A DNA stretch of 64,000 bases from Chelativorans xinjiangensis (GTDB lineage: Bacteria; Pseudomonadota; Alphaproteobacteria; Rhizobiales; Rhizobiaceae), in contig NZ_WQNH01000011.1 of assembly GCF_009812055.1 (NCBI RefSeq), forward strand, positions 124,001 through 188,000, written 5' to 3'. This document shows, one piece after another, positions 36,082-45,290 of this stretch (position 1 is its first letter; each line of letters starts with the position of its first letter). Under the pieces are notes generated by a model, which was not told the origin of the DNA, made no database searches, and worked only from the letters and a program-made list of their open reading frames with translations. Made by a program: the position numbers and the translations under genes.

Positions 36082-37617
36082 ATGAAGAACATTCACATGC
36101 AAGCCATTTTGGAGATGCAGGGCATCACCAAGAGCTTTCCCGGCGTGAAGGCTCTGGACGACGTGAACCTGACGGTGGCACGCGGCGAGATCCACGCGCT
36201 GGTGGGCGAGAACGGCGCCGGCAAATCCACGCTGATGAAGGTTTTGAGCGGGGTCTATCCGCACGGCTCCTATGACGGCGACATCGTCTTCGAGGGGAAG
36301 CCCGTCGCCTTTTCCGGCATCTCCGACAGCGAGCGCGACGGCATCATCATCATCCACCAGGAACTGGCGCTGGTGCCGCTCCTGTCGATCGCGGAAAACA
36401 TCTTTCTCGGCAACGAGATCGCCAAGGGCGGTGTCGTGGATTGGCCGGAGACGAACGCGCGCACCGAAAAGCTCCTGAAGACCGTCGGCCTCAAGGAAAA
36501 GCCGGTCGCGCGCGTCGACACGCTGGGCGTGGGCAAGCAGCAGCTCGTGGAGATCGCCAAGGCGCTGTCCAAGAAGGTGAAGCTGCTGATCCTCGACGAG
36601 CCGACGGCGGCACTCCAGGAGAACGACAGCCAGAAGCTGCTCGACCTGCTGCTCGAATTGAAGGCGGAAGGCATCTCCTCCGTCCTCATCTCGCACAAGC
36701 TCAACGAGGTCAGCCGCGTCGCCGATTCCATCACGGTGCTGCGCGACGGAAAGACGGTCTCCACCCTCGACTGCCATTCCGAAAAGATCAGCGAGGAGCG
36801 GATCATCCGCGACATGGTGGGCCGCGACATGGCTCACCGATACCCTGAGCGCACGCCCGAGATCGGCGAAACGCTGCTCGATGTGGCCGAGTGGAATGTC
36901 TGGCACCCGTTGCAGACGGAGCGCCAGGTGATCCGCGGCGCCTCCTTCCGCGTGGCCGCGGGCGAGGTGGTCGGCATTGCCGGCCTGATGGGCTCCGGCC
37001 GCACCGAGCTTGCCATGAGCCTGTTCGGCAAGAGCTATGGCCGCAACATCTCCGGCACGGTGAAGCTGCGCGGCAAGGAGATCGACGTCTCCACCGTCGG
37101 CCGCGCCGTTGCAAACGGTCTCGCCTACGTTACCGAGGACCGCAAGGCACTGGGCCTCGTTCTGGAAGAGGACGTCATGCGCAACACCACGCTCGCCAAC
37201 CTGGCGCGGGTGTCGAGGAACGGCGTCATCGACAACGCCGAGGAGCGCCAGGTGGCCGAGCGCTACCGCACGGCCCTCGGCGTGCGCACGCCCTCGGTGT
37301 TTCAGAAGGTGATGAACCTTTCGGGCGGCAACCAGCAGAAGGTTGTGTTGAGCAAGTGGCTGTTCACGGAACCGGACGTGCTCATCCTCGACGAGCCGAC
37401 CCGCGGCATCGATGTCGGCGCGAAGTTCGAGATCTATACCATCATCAACGAGCTTGCGGGGCAGGGGAAGGGGGTCGTCATGATCTCTTCCGAAATGCCG
37501 GAGCTGCTCGGCATGTGCGACCGCATCTACGTCATGAACGAGGGTGCGCTCGTCGGCGAGCTCAAGGGCAGTGAAGCGAACCAGGAAAAGATCATGTCGA
37601 TGATCGTGAGGTCCTAG
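36082..37617 (+). CDS. gguA: Sugar ABC transporter ATPase GguA
   Basis: Double-domain ATPase of 511 aa (RbsA/MglA/XylG class). The first domain has [14 protein letters not shown] (about 44), a changed signature [15 protein letters not shown] and [11 protein letters not shown]. The second has a degenerate Walker A ([10 protein letters not shown]), the signature [15 protein letters not shown] and [13 protein letters not shown], normal for this class. The start may be ATG 36082 or ATG 36097. It energises uptake of ChvE-bound sugars. Confidence 0.93.
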   Translation: MKNIHMQAILEMQGITKSFPGVKALDDVNLTVARGEIHALVGENGAGKSTLMKVLSGVYPHGSYDGDIVFEGKPVAFSGISDSERDGIIIIHQELALVPLLSIAENIFLGNEIAKGGVVDWPETNARTEKLLKTVGLKEKPVARVDTLGVGKQQLVEIAKALSKKVKLLILDEPTAALQENDSQKLLDLLLELKAEGISSVLISHKLNEVSRVADSITVLRDGKTVSTLDCHSEKISEERIIRDMVGRDMAHRYPERTPEIGETLLDVAEWNVWHPLQTERQVIRGASFRVAAGEVVGIAGLMGSGRTELAMSLFGKSYGRNISGTVKLRGKEIDVSTVGRAVANGLAYVTEDRKALGLVLEEDVMRNTTLANLARVSRNGVIDNAEERQVAERYRTALGVRTPSVFQKVMNLSGGNQQKVVLSKWLFTEPDVLILDEPTRGIDVGAKFEIYTIINELAGQGKGVVMISSEMPELLGMCDRIYVMNEGALVGELKGSEANQEKIMSMIVRS

Positions 37618-37620
37618 GAA

Positions 37621-38832
37621 ATGACTGAAGTCTCAGCGCGCGAAAGAGAAACGGCGGCGGAAGGCGCGGTCGTCTCCATCGGCAGCCATCTGAAGAACCA
37701 CCTGCGCGACTACGGCATGCTGCTGGCGCTGGTGGTCATCATGGCGTTCTTCCAGGTGGTGACCGACGGCACGCTGATGCGGCCGGTGAACCTCACCAAC
37801 CTGATCCTGCAGAACAGCTACATCGTCATCATGGCGCTGGGCATGCTGCTCGTCATCGTCGCCGGCCATATCGACCTGTCGGTCGGCTCGGTCGTCGGCT
37901 TCGTCGGCGCGGTGGCGGCGGTGATGCTCGTCCAGTACGAGTTGCCGACACCGGTGGTCATCCCCGCCTGCCTCATCCTCGGCATCCTGATCGGCGCCGC
38001 GCAAGGCTACTGGATCGCCTATTGGCGCATCCCTTCCTTCATCGTCACGCTGGCCGGTATGCTCGTCTTCCGCGGGCTCACCCTCTGGGTGCTGCAGGGC
38101 CAGTCGGTCGGCCCGTTCCCGCGCGGCTTCCAGCTCTTGAGCACCGGCTTCATCCCCGACGCCTTCGGTATCGGCCGGCCCAACGCGACGGCCATTCTCT
38201 TGGGGGCGGCGACCGCGGCCATCCTCGTCTACATGGCCATGCGTGACCGCCGGCGGCACATGAAATACGGCATCGAGGACGAGCCCTTCAGCTTCTTCCT
38301 CGCCAAGAACGGCCTGATCGCCGCGGCAATCGTCTTCCTGTCCTACATGCTGGCGACCTATCGGGGCCTCCCCAACGTGCTCATCACCATGGCGGTGCTG
38401 ACGGCGGCCTATACGTTCCTCACCAACTCGACCACGGTCGGCCGCAGGATCTACGCGCTGGGCGGCAACGAGAAGGCGGCCAAGCTCTCGGGCATCCCGA
38501 CCGAGCGGCTCACCTTCCTCACCTTCGCCAATATGGGGATGCTGGCGGCGCTTGCCGGCCTCATCTTCGCAGCCCGGCTGAACACGGCGACACCGAAGGC
38601 GGGCGTCGCCTTCGAGCTCGACGTTATCGCCGCCGTCTTCATCGGCGGGGCGTCGATGTCCGGCGGCGTCGGAAAGATCGTCGGAGCGGTCGTCGGCGCC
38701 TTCATCATGGGCGTGATGAACAACGGCATGTCCATTCTTGGCATCGGCATCGACTATCAGCAGGTCATCAAGGGCTTGGTGCTGCTGGCGGCGGTGATCT
38801 TCGACGTCTACAACAAGAACAAATCGACCTGA
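37621..38832 (+). CDS. gguB: Sugar ABC transporter permease GguB
   Basis: Membrane permease of 403 aa, long for the RbsC family as expected for GguB/XylH. Helices start at about 25 (LALVVIMAFFQVV). Family marks are AGHIDLSVGSVVGF, the loop RRIYALGGNEKAAKLSGI and GGASMSGGVGKIVGA. It starts 3 bp after the gguA stop. Together with chvE and gguA it makes one importer. Confidence 0.93.
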   Translation: MTEVSARERETAAEGAVVSIGSHLKNHLRDYGMLLALVVIMAFFQVVTDGTLMRPVNLTNLILQNSYIVIMALGMLLVIVAGHIDLSVGSVVGFVGAVAAVMLVQYELPTPVVIPACLILGILIGAAQGYWIAYWRIPSFIVTLAGMLVFRGLTLWVLQGQSVGPFPRGFQLLSTGFIPDAFGIGRPNATAILLGAATAAILVYMAMRDRRRHMKYGIEDEPFSFFLAKNGLIAAAIVFLSYMLATYRGLPNVLITMAVLTAAYTFLTNSTTVGRRIYALGGNEKAAKLSGIPTERLTFLTFANMGMLAALAGLIFAARLNTATPKAGVAFELDVIAAVFIGGASMSGGVGKIVGAVVGAFIMGVMNNGMSILGIGIDYQQVIKGLVLLAAVIFDVYNKNKST

Positions 38833-38844
38833 CGAGGCAAAACC

Positions 38845-39816
38845 ATGCACCTTTCGCAACTGAAGAAGGGCGGCGTCGTCTGCCGCCGGGGAGAGGACGC
38901 GCGGCTGGTGGGCGGTGCAGCGAGCACCTACGGCCTCGCGCAGGAAGCGATCGAGACCGGGCAGAACCTTGCAGCGGTCATCGAGCGGCACGGGCTCGGC
39001 GAGGCGGTGGACCTGGAAAAACTGGCCGCTAAGGGTGCGCTCGACGTGCCCGTGCGCCATCCCGACCCGGCACATATGTTCCTCACCGGCACCGGCCTTA
39101 CCCATCTCGGCTCGGCGTCCGCCCGCGACGCCATGCACGCCGAGGCCGACACGGCGGGCATGACCGATTCCATGAAGATGTTCCGGATGGGCATCGAGGG
39201 CGGCAAGCCGGACGCCGGCAAGGAAGGCGTGCAGCCCGAATGGTTTTACAAGGGCACCGGCGTCGGCGCGGTCGCGCCCGGCGATCCGCTCGTCTCGCCC
39301 GACTGCGCGCTCGACGGCGGCGAGGAGCCGGAGATCGCCGGCTTCTACCTGATCGGCAAGGACGGCAAGCCCTTCCGTGTCGGCTTCTCGCTCGCCAACG
39401 AGTTCTCCGACCACGTGACCGAGCGCATCAACTATCTCTACCTCGCCCACTCCAAGCTCCGCCCCGCCTCCTTCGGCCCCGAACTTCTTGCGGGCGACCT
39501 GCCGGGAGACATCCGCGGAATGTCCCGCATCCTGCGCGAGGGAAAGGTGATCTGGGAGAAGGAATTCCTGTCCGGCGAGGACAACATGTCCCACACGATC
39601 GCCAATCTGGAGCACCACCACTTCAAGTACGGCCTCTTCTGCCAGCCGGGCGACCTGCACGTGCACATGTTCGGCACGGCGACGCTCTCCTTCGCGGATG
39701 GGATCTCCTGCGGGGAGGGGGATGTGTGGGAGATCTCGGCGCCCGATTTCGGCCTGCCGTTGAGGAACCCGCATGCGCGGGAGAGGAAGCGCGAGACGGC
39801 GGTGGTGGTGCTTTGA
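38845..39816 (+). CDS. gguC: GguC / AraD1-type FAH-fold protein, probable 2-keto-3-deoxyarabonate dehydratase
   Basis: A 323-aa protein of the GguC family, related to fumarylacetoacetate hydrolases. Marks are TGTGLTHLGSASARDAMH near residue 80, QPEWFYKGTGVGAV, DGGEEPEIAGFYL and FGLFCQPGDLHVHMFGTATLS. The family was first named from the ggu cluster. Comparative genomics has proposed that AraD1 members act as L-2-keto-3-deoxyarabonate dehydratase. The gene order here (importer, this gene, dehydratase, dehydrogenase, semialdehyde dehydrogenase) supports that reading, but it stays inference. Confidence 0.85.
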   Translation: MHLSQLKKGGVVCRRGEDARLVGGAASTYGLAQEAIETGQNLAAVIERHGLGEAVDLEKLAAKGALDVPVRHPDPAHMFLTGTGLTHLGSASARDAMHAEADTAGMTDSMKMFRMGIEGGKPDAGKEGVQPEWFYKGTGVGAVAPGDPLVSPDCALDGGEEPEIAGFYLIGKDGKPFRVGFSLANEFSDHVTERINYLYLAHSKLRPASFGPELLAGDLPGDIRGMSRILREGKVIWEKEFLSGEDNMSHTIANLEHHHFKYGLFCQPGDLHVHMFGTATLSFADGISCGEGDVWEISAPDFGLPLRNPHARERKRETAVVVL

Positions 39817-39841
39817 GGACGGTTATGCTCGGAAATACCGG

Positions 39842-40026
39842 TGCCCCTTCGCGCCCCCCTCTGTCCTGCCGGACATCTCCCCCACGAGGGGGGAGATTGT
39901 GCCGGCCGCTTGCTCCGGCGCCTTTTCTGCAACGTTGCCGATTGGCGAAAGCCGTCGTGACGGCCGATCTCCCCCCGTGTGGGGGAGATGTCCGGCAGGA
40001 CAGAGGGGGGCGCGAAGGGGCGCCGG
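39842..40026. repeat. Palindromic repeat family A, copy 3
   Basis: Full-length copy inside the catabolic operon, between gguC and the dehydratase gene. Arms begin CCCCTTCGCGCCCCCCTC and end with GAAGGGGCGCCGG. The core has GGCCGCTTGCTCCGGCGCC, the complement of the core of copy 2. It may fold into a long hairpin in the mRNA. Confidence 0.85.
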
Positions 40027-40065
40027 TATTTCCATTCAGCCGAATTTGAAAGAAAGCACCCACGC

Positions 40066-42783
40066 ATGAGCGCATTCACCCCAAAGCCCTGGCCGCGCAA
40101 GTTGCGCTCGCAGGAGTGGTTCGGCGGCACGTCGCGCGACCACATCTATCACCGCTCCTGGATGAAGAACCAGGGCCTGCCGGCCGACCTCTTCGACGGC
40201 CGCCCGGTGATCGGCATCTGCAACACCTGGTCGCAGCTCACCCCCTGCAACGCGCATTTGCGCGACCTTGCCGAGCGCGTGAAGCACGGCATCTACGAGG
40301 CCGGCGGCCTGCCGCTGGAGTTTCCGGTCTTCTCCACCGGCGAGAGCGCGCTGCGTCCCTCGGCCATGATGTTCCGCAACCTCGCCGCCATGGACGTGGA
40401 GGAGGCGCTGCGCGGCAACCCGCTCGACGGCGTGGTGCTTCTGGCCGGCTGCGACAAGACCACGCCCGCCGTGCTCATGGGGGCCGCCAGCGCCGACCTG
40501 CCGGCCATCGTCGTCTCCGGCGGACCGATGCTCAACGGCTGGTTCCGCGGCGAGCGCGTCGGCTCCGGCACGGCCCTTTGGCAGATGTCGGAGGCCATCA
40601 AGGCAGGCACCATGAGCCATGACGACTTCCTGGAGGCCGAGCAGGCGATGAGCCGCTCGCCCGGCTCCTGCAACACCATGGGCACAGCCTCCACCATGGC
40701 CTCGATGGCCGAGGCGCTCGGCATGGCGCTTTCCGGCAACGCCGCTATTCCCGCAGTCGACAGCCGCCGCCGCGTGATGGCGCATCTTTCGGGCCGGCGC
40801 ATTGTCGAGATGGTGAAGGACGAGCTGAAGCCGTCGGACATCCTCACCCGCGAGGCCTTCGAGAACGCCATTCGCGTCAACGGCGCCATCGGCGGCTCGA
40901 CCAACGCCGTCATCCACCTTCTGGCGCTGGCCGGCCGCGTCGGCGTCGACTTGACGCTGGACGATTGGGATAGGCTCGGCCGGGACATCCCCACCATCGT
41001 CAACCTGATGCCGTCGGGCAAATACCTGATGGAGGAGTTCTTCTATGCCGGCGGCCTGCCGGTGGTGATCAAGATGCTGGGGGAAGGCGGCAAGCTCAAC
41101 CGCGACGCGCTCACCGTATCCGGCGGCTCCATGTGGGACGAGGTGAAGGCTGTCCAGAACTGGAACGACGATGTCATCCGCCCTGTCGAACGAGCCCTGA
41201 CGCAGCAGGGCGGCATCGCCGTCCTGCGTGGAAACCTGGCGCCGCGCGGTGCCGTGCTGAAGCCCTCCGCCGCCTCGCCGCACCTTATGCAGCACCGGGG
41301 CCGCGCCGTCGTCTTCGAGGACATCGACGACTACAAGGCGAAGATCAACGACGAGGCGCTGGACGTCGACGAGACCTGCGTCCTGGTTCTGAAGAACTGC
41401 GGGCCCAAGGGCTATCCCGGCATGGCTGAGGTCGGCAATATGGGCCTGCCGCCCAAGGTTCTGAGGAAGGGCATCAGCGACATGGTGCGCATCTCCGACG
41501 CCCGCATGTCGGGCACGGCCTACGGCACGGTAGTGCTCCACACCTCGCCCGAAGCCGCCGCCGGCGGCCCGCTTGCCGTAGTGCGGGATGGCGACATGAT
41601 CGAGCTCGACGTCGCCGGGCGCCGCTTGCACCTCGACCTCTCCGAGGAAGAGCTGGAGCGGCGGCTGGCCGGCTGGAAGCCGGCGGTGGAGCGGCCGGAG
41701 AGCGGCTACGCGCAGCTCTTCCACGACCACGTGCAGGGTGCCGATACGGGCGCGGATTTTGATTTCCTGAAGGGGCGCCGGCCTTTCCGATTTCTGGCTA
41801 CATGCGCCACCCTGCCTCAGCGAATGGTTGGAACTAAGGAGCGCGGGAATATGACCGACAACATCCCCACCAACATCGCCGTCGTCGGCGTCGGCAAGAT
41901 CGCCCGCGATCAGCATCTGCCGTCCATCGCCCGCTCCTCCGCCTTCGCGCTTGCCGCGGCCGTCAGCCGGCACGGGACGGTGGATGGCGTCGATAATTTC
42001 ACCGACCTCGGCACCTTCTTGCGCAAGCGCACCGATGTGCTGGCCGTCTCCCTCTGCGCGCCGCCGGCGCCGCGCTACGATATGGCCGTGGCAGCGATCC
42101 GCGCAGGCCGTCACGTGCTTCTGGAAAAGCCGCCCGGCACCACGGTGGGCGAGGTCGAGGCGCTGGCCGAGCTGGCGAGGGAGCACGGCGTCACCCTCTT
42201 CGCCACCTGGCATTCGCGCTTTGCGCCAGCCGTCGAGCCCGCCCGGCAGTGGCTTTCCGGCAAGACGATCCGCCATGTCGAGATCGTCTGGAAGGAGGAT
42301 GTGCGGCGCTGGCATCCGGGCCAGGCGTGGATTTGGGAGGCCGGCGGCTTCGGCGTCTTCGATCCGGGCATCAACGCGCTCTCCATCCTCACGGCGATCG
42401 TGCCGCCGGTCTTCGTCACCGGTGCCACGCTCGAGGTGCCGGAGAACCGCAAGATGCCGATCGGCGTCGAACTCTCCATGCGTAGCCTGGCGGGATTCGA
42501 TGTCGACGCCGTCTTCGACTGGCGCCAGGAGGGGCCGCAAACCTGGGAGATCAGGATCGACACCGACGCGGGTAGCCTTGTGCTCGCTGACGGCGGCAGT
42601 CGGATGTCGGTCGACGGAGAGGCCCGCCCGGATGGGCTGGAGGCCGAGTATGATGGCATCTACGAGCGCTTTGCCAGCCTCCTGGAGGCGGGAGAGAGCG
42701 ATGTCGACATCGCGCCCCTAAAGCTCGTCGCGGATGCATTTCTTGTCGGCCGGCAGGTCGACGTCGCGCCCTTTCACGAATAG
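40066..42783 (+). CDS. L-arabonate dehydratase (IlvD/Edd family) fused in frame to L-arabinose 1-dehydrogenase
   Basis: One open frame of 905 aa without an internal stop. Residues 1-575 are an IlvD/Edd sugar-acid dehydratase; the iron-sulfur cysteines lie in ICNTWSQLTPCN, LLAGCDKTTPA and SPGSCNTMGT. Residues from about 596 (MTDNIPTNIAVVGVGKIARD) are a Gfo/Idh/MocA dehydrogenase close to the Azospirillum L-arabinose 1-dehydrogenase, with LEKPPGTTVGE and WKEDVRRWHPGQAW. The usual dehydratase end (FLxGxRG...VPRxxH, stop) is replaced after FLKGRR by about 20 odd residues. AAGGAG before ATG 41851 shows the second enzyme can start alone. ATG 40066 is the start of the family; longer frames enter repeat A. 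A sequencing error near 41770-41830 is possible. Confidence 0.8.
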   Translation: MSAFTPKPWPRKLRSQEWFGGTSRDHIYHRSWMKNQGLPADLFDGRPVIGICNTWSQLTPCNAHLRDLAERVKHGIYEAGGLPLEFPVFSTGESALRPSAMMFRNLAAMDVEEALRGNPLDGVVLLAGCDKTTPAVLMGAASADLPAIVVSGGPMLNGWFRGERVGSGTALWQMSEAIKAGTMSHDDFLEAEQAMSRSPGSCNTMGTASTMASMAEALGMALSGNAAIPAVDSRRRVMAHLSGRRIVEMVKDELKPSDILTREAFENAIRVNGAIGGSTNAVIHLLALAGRVGVDLTLDDWDRLGRDIPTIVNLMPSGKYLMEEFFYAGGLPVVIKMLGEGGKLNRDALTVSGGSMWDEVKAVQNWNDDVIRPVERALTQQGGIAVLRGNLAPRGAVLKPSAASPHLMQHRGRAVVFEDIDDYKAKINDEALDVDETCVLVLKNCGPKGYPGMAEVGNMGLPPKVLRKGISDMVRISDARMSGTAYGTVVLHTSPEAAAGGPLAVVRDGDMIELDVAGRRLHLDLSEEELERRLAGWKPAVERPESGYAQLFHDHVQGADTGADFDFLKGRRPFRFLATCATLPQRMVGTKERGNMTDNIPTNIAVVGVGKIARDQHLPSIARSSAFALAAAVSRHGTVDGVDNFTDLGTFLRKRTDVLAVSLCAPPAPRYDMAVAAIRAGRHVLLEKPPGTTVGEVEALAELAREHGVTLFATWHSRFAPAVEPARQWLSGKTIRHVEIVWKEDVRRWHPGQAWIWEAGGFGVFDPGINALSILTAIVPPVFVTGATLEVPENRKMPIGVELSMRSLAGFDVDAVFDWRQEGPQTWEIRIDTDAGSLVLADGGSRMSVDGEARPDGLEAEYDGIYERFASLLEAGESDVDIAPLKLVADAFLVGRQVDVAPFHE
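41851..42783 (+). other. Internal start: L-arabinose/D-galactose 1-dehydrogenase unit
   Basis: Within the fused frame, AAGGAG (41837-41842) sits 8 bases before ATG 41851, where homology to sugar 1-dehydrogenases starts. Independent translation from here would give a normal 310-aa NAD(P)-dependent enzyme that oxidises L-arabinose or D-galactose to the lactone. In most genomes this is a separate gene. Confidence 0.75.
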
Positions 42784-42827
42784 ATAGGGGCTCTCGCCAG
42801 AACTTTTCTCAAAGCAAGGAACGGGAC

Positions 42828-44354
42828 ATGCCGCAGAACTTCGAGCCACACGGAAAACATCTGATCGCCGGCGAGTGGATCGGAGGCGAAAGGACCTTTT
42901 CCTCCGATCCCGCCACCGGGCCGTCCCACCAATTCTCCGTCGGCACGGCGGCGGAAGTGGACCGCGCCGCTAAGGCCGCGGAAGAGGCCTTCTGGACCTA
43001 CGGCTATTCGAGCCGCACTGAGCGCGCCGCCTTCCTGAACGCCATCGCCGACGAGATCGAGGCGCGGGCCGAGACGATCGCCGTGATCGCCAGCCAGGAG
43101 ACAGGTTTGCCCGAGGCGCGCATCAACACCGAGCGCGGCCGCACCACCGGCCAGCTTCGCCTCTTCGCCAAGCACATCGAGAAGGGCGACTACCTCGACC
43201 GCCGCCACGATGCGGCGAACCCCGAGCGCCAGCCCATGCCCAAGCCGGACCTGAAGCTGATGCAGCTTCCCGTGGGCCCGGTGGGCGTGTTCGGCGCCTC
43301 GAATTTCCCGCTCGCCTTCTCCACCGCCGGCGGCGACACGGCATCGGCCCTTGCCGCAGGCTGCCCGGTCGTCGTCAAAGGGCACCAGGCCCACCCGGGT
43401 ACCGGTGAGGTGGTGGCCGAGGCGATCCACGCGGCGATCAGGAAGACGGGCCAGCATCCGGGCGTCTTCTCGCTCATCCAGAGCAATGTCCGCGAGGCGG
43501 GCGAGGCGCTGGTCACCCATCCGCTGATCAAGGCCGTCGGCTTCACCGGCTCGGTTGGCGGCGGGCGTGCGCTCTTCAACCTGGCGGCGAGCCGGCCGGA
43601 GCCCATCCCCTTCTATGGCGAGCTTGGCTCGGTCAACCCGGTCTTCCTCCTGCCGGCGGCGCTTTCCGCGCGCGGCGCCAAGATCGGTGAAGGCTGGGCC
43701 GGATCGCTCACCATGGGCGTCGGCCAGTTCTGCACCAATCCAGGCGTCGCGATCGCGCTCGACGGCAGCGCGGTGGACACGTTCCTCGACGCTGCGCAGG
43801 CCGCGCTCGAGAAGGTGGCGGAACAGCCGATGCTGACGGTTGGCATCGCCGACGCCTATCGCAAAGGCCGCGACCGCGTCTCCGGCCTCAATTGCGCGCG
43901 GGCGCGGATTGCCTCCAGGGCGGAAGGCCGCAACGCCGGGCCGGACCTCCTCGAGACCACGGGCGAGGAGTGGCTCGCCAATCCCGAGCTGCATCATGAG
44001 GTGTTCGGGCCGTTCGGCGTCGTCGTGCGCGTGAAGGACGAGGATGAGATGCGCGAGATCGCCCGCGGCGTCGAAGGCCAGCTCACCTGCACGCTGCAGA
44101 TGGACGACGCCGACACCGAACTTGCCGCCTCGCTGATGCCGATCCTGCAGCGCAAGGCCGGACGGCTGATCGCCAACGGCTTTCCGACCGGTGTCGAGGT
44201 GAGCGACGCGATGATGCATGGCGGGCCCTATCCGGCCAGCACCAACGCCTCCACCACCTCGGTGGGCACGCTGGCCATCCGCCGCTTCCTGCGCCCGGTG
44301 GCCTATCAGGATATGCCAGCGGCGCTGCTGCCGGCAGACTTCGCCGAGGCCTGA
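42828..44354 (+). CDS. Aldehyde dehydrogenase, probable alpha-ketoglutarate semialdehyde dehydrogenase
   Basis: NAD(P)-dependent dehydrogenase of 508 aa oxidising 2,5-dioxopentanoate to 2-oxoglutarate. The NAD site is VGPVGVFGASNFPLAF, the base Glu lies in YGELGSVNPVF (about 265) and the nucleophile in VGQFCTNPG (Cys about 303). It belongs to the type III/AraE-like branch, with GEWIGGERTF at the N-terminus. It completes the arabinose route above and can also serve the glucarate/galactarate route that ends at kdgD (55612). Confidence 0.9.
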   Translation: MPQNFEPHGKHLIAGEWIGGERTFSSDPATGPSHQFSVGTAAEVDRAAKAAEEAFWTYGYSSRTERAAFLNAIADEIEARAETIAVIASQETGLPEARINTERGRTTGQLRLFAKHIEKGDYLDRRHDAANPERQPMPKPDLKLMQLPVGPVGVFGASNFPLAFSTAGGDTASALAAGCPVVVKGHQAHPGTGEVVAEAIHAAIRKTGQHPGVFSLIQSNVREAGEALVTHPLIKAVGFTGSVGGGRALFNLAASRPEPIPFYGELGSVNPVFLLPAALSARGAKIGEGWAGSLTMGVGQFCTNPGVAIALDGSAVDTFLDAAQAALEKVAEQPMLTVGIADAYRKGRDRVSGLNCARARIASRAEGRNAGPDLLETTGEEWLANPELHHEVFGPFGVVVRVKDEDEMREIARGVEGQLTCTLQMDDADTELAASLMPILQRKAGRLIANGFPTGVEVSDAMMHGGPYPASTNASTTSVGTLAIRRFLRPVAYQDMPAALLPADFAEA

Positions 44355-44360
44355 GCCGCC

Positions 44361-45290
44361 ATGGCCGACCGCCAAGCCTTCGCCGCCGCCATCGACTGGG
44401 GCACGACCAATATGCGGCTCTGGCTCCTAGACGGCGAGGGCGCGGTGTTGGCCGAGCATTCGAGCGGCGAGGGCATGCGCGCCTCAATGCCCGACCGCTT
44501 CGAAAGCGTGATGGAGGCGCATCTGGCCGAGCTCGGTGCCGCCTCCGACCTGCCGGTGGTGGTGGCCGGCATGGCCGGCGCCCGCGGCGGCTGGCGCGAG
44601 GCGGCCTATCTGGAGACGCCGGCAAGGCTCGATGCGCTGCATCTCAATGCCGTCCGCGTCGACGGGGCGGCGCGCGACGTGCGCATCCTGCCCGGCGTCT
44701 GCCAGCGCCAAAGGGGGCAAGAGGATGTGATGCGCGGCGAGGAGACCCAGCTTGCCGGTGCCGTGGCCGGGGGCCAGCACTCCGGCCTCTTCTGCCTGCC
44801 CGGCACCCATTCCAAATGGGCGAAGATGGAGGAGGGGCGGCTTCAGGCCTTCACCACCTTCATGACCGGCGAGCTCTTCGCGCTTCTGAGCCGGCATTCC
44901 ATCCTCCGCGACACGCTCGGCGAGGGGGAGGCGGATGCCGCCTCTCCGGCGTTCGGCGACGCGGTGGACGAAATGCTCGCCGACGGCGCGGGGCTGACGG
45001 GTAAGCTCTTTTCGATCCGCGCCGCCGGGCTTCTTGCCGGCGAGGCCGCCCCCAACGCGAAGGCACGCCTGTCCGGCCTTTTGATCGGCGCGGAGATCGC
45101 CGCCGCCCGCCGGATGCTCGATGACGAAGCGGCGGTCACACTCATCGCCGGAGGCGCGCAAGGGAGGGCCTACGAGGCCGCGCTCGCCGCCGCCGGCATC
45201 GCTTCCCGCACGCTGGACGGCCAGACCCTCGTGCGCCAGGGACTGTTTGAGGCCGCAACGGCGCTCTGGCCGGAAAGGGGGGTCGCATGA
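44361..45290 (+). CDS. dgoK: 2-dehydro-3-deoxygalactonokinase
   Basis: Sugar-acid kinase of 309 aa that phosphorylates 2-keto-3-deoxygalactonate. The phosphate-1 loop is AIDWGTTNMRLWLLD at the N-terminus, followed by VVVAGMAGARGGWREA and CLPGTHSKWAKM, with the AGGAQGRAYEAALAA region near the end, all typical of DgoK. It starts 6 bp after the aldehyde dehydrogenase and overlaps dgoA by four bases. It gives the operon a D-galactose branch. Confidence 0.92.
   Translation: MADRQAFAAAIDWGTTNMRLWLLDGEGAVLAEHSSGEGMRASMPDRFESVMEAHLAELGAASDLPVVVAGMAGARGGWREAAYLETPARLDALHLNAVRVDGAARDVRILPGVCQRQRGQEDVMRGEETQLAGAVAGGQHSGLFCLPGTHSKWAKMEEGRLQAFTTFMTGELFALLSRHSILRDTLGEGEADAASPAFGDAVDEMLADGAGLTGKLFSIRAAGLLAGEAAPNAKARLSGLLIGAEIAAARRMLDDEAAVTLIAGGAQGRAYEAALAAAGIASRTLDGQTLVRQGLFEAATALWPERGVA

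Noticed and set aside
37633-39774. 713-codon minus-strand frame across gguB and gguC
   Set aside because: Product is His/Asp/Arg-rich shadow of two well-supported genes; no recognisable domain.
40036-42540. 834-codon minus-strand frame opposite the dehydratase fusion
   Set aside because: Shadow frame with His/Arg/Gly-rich composition and no domain.
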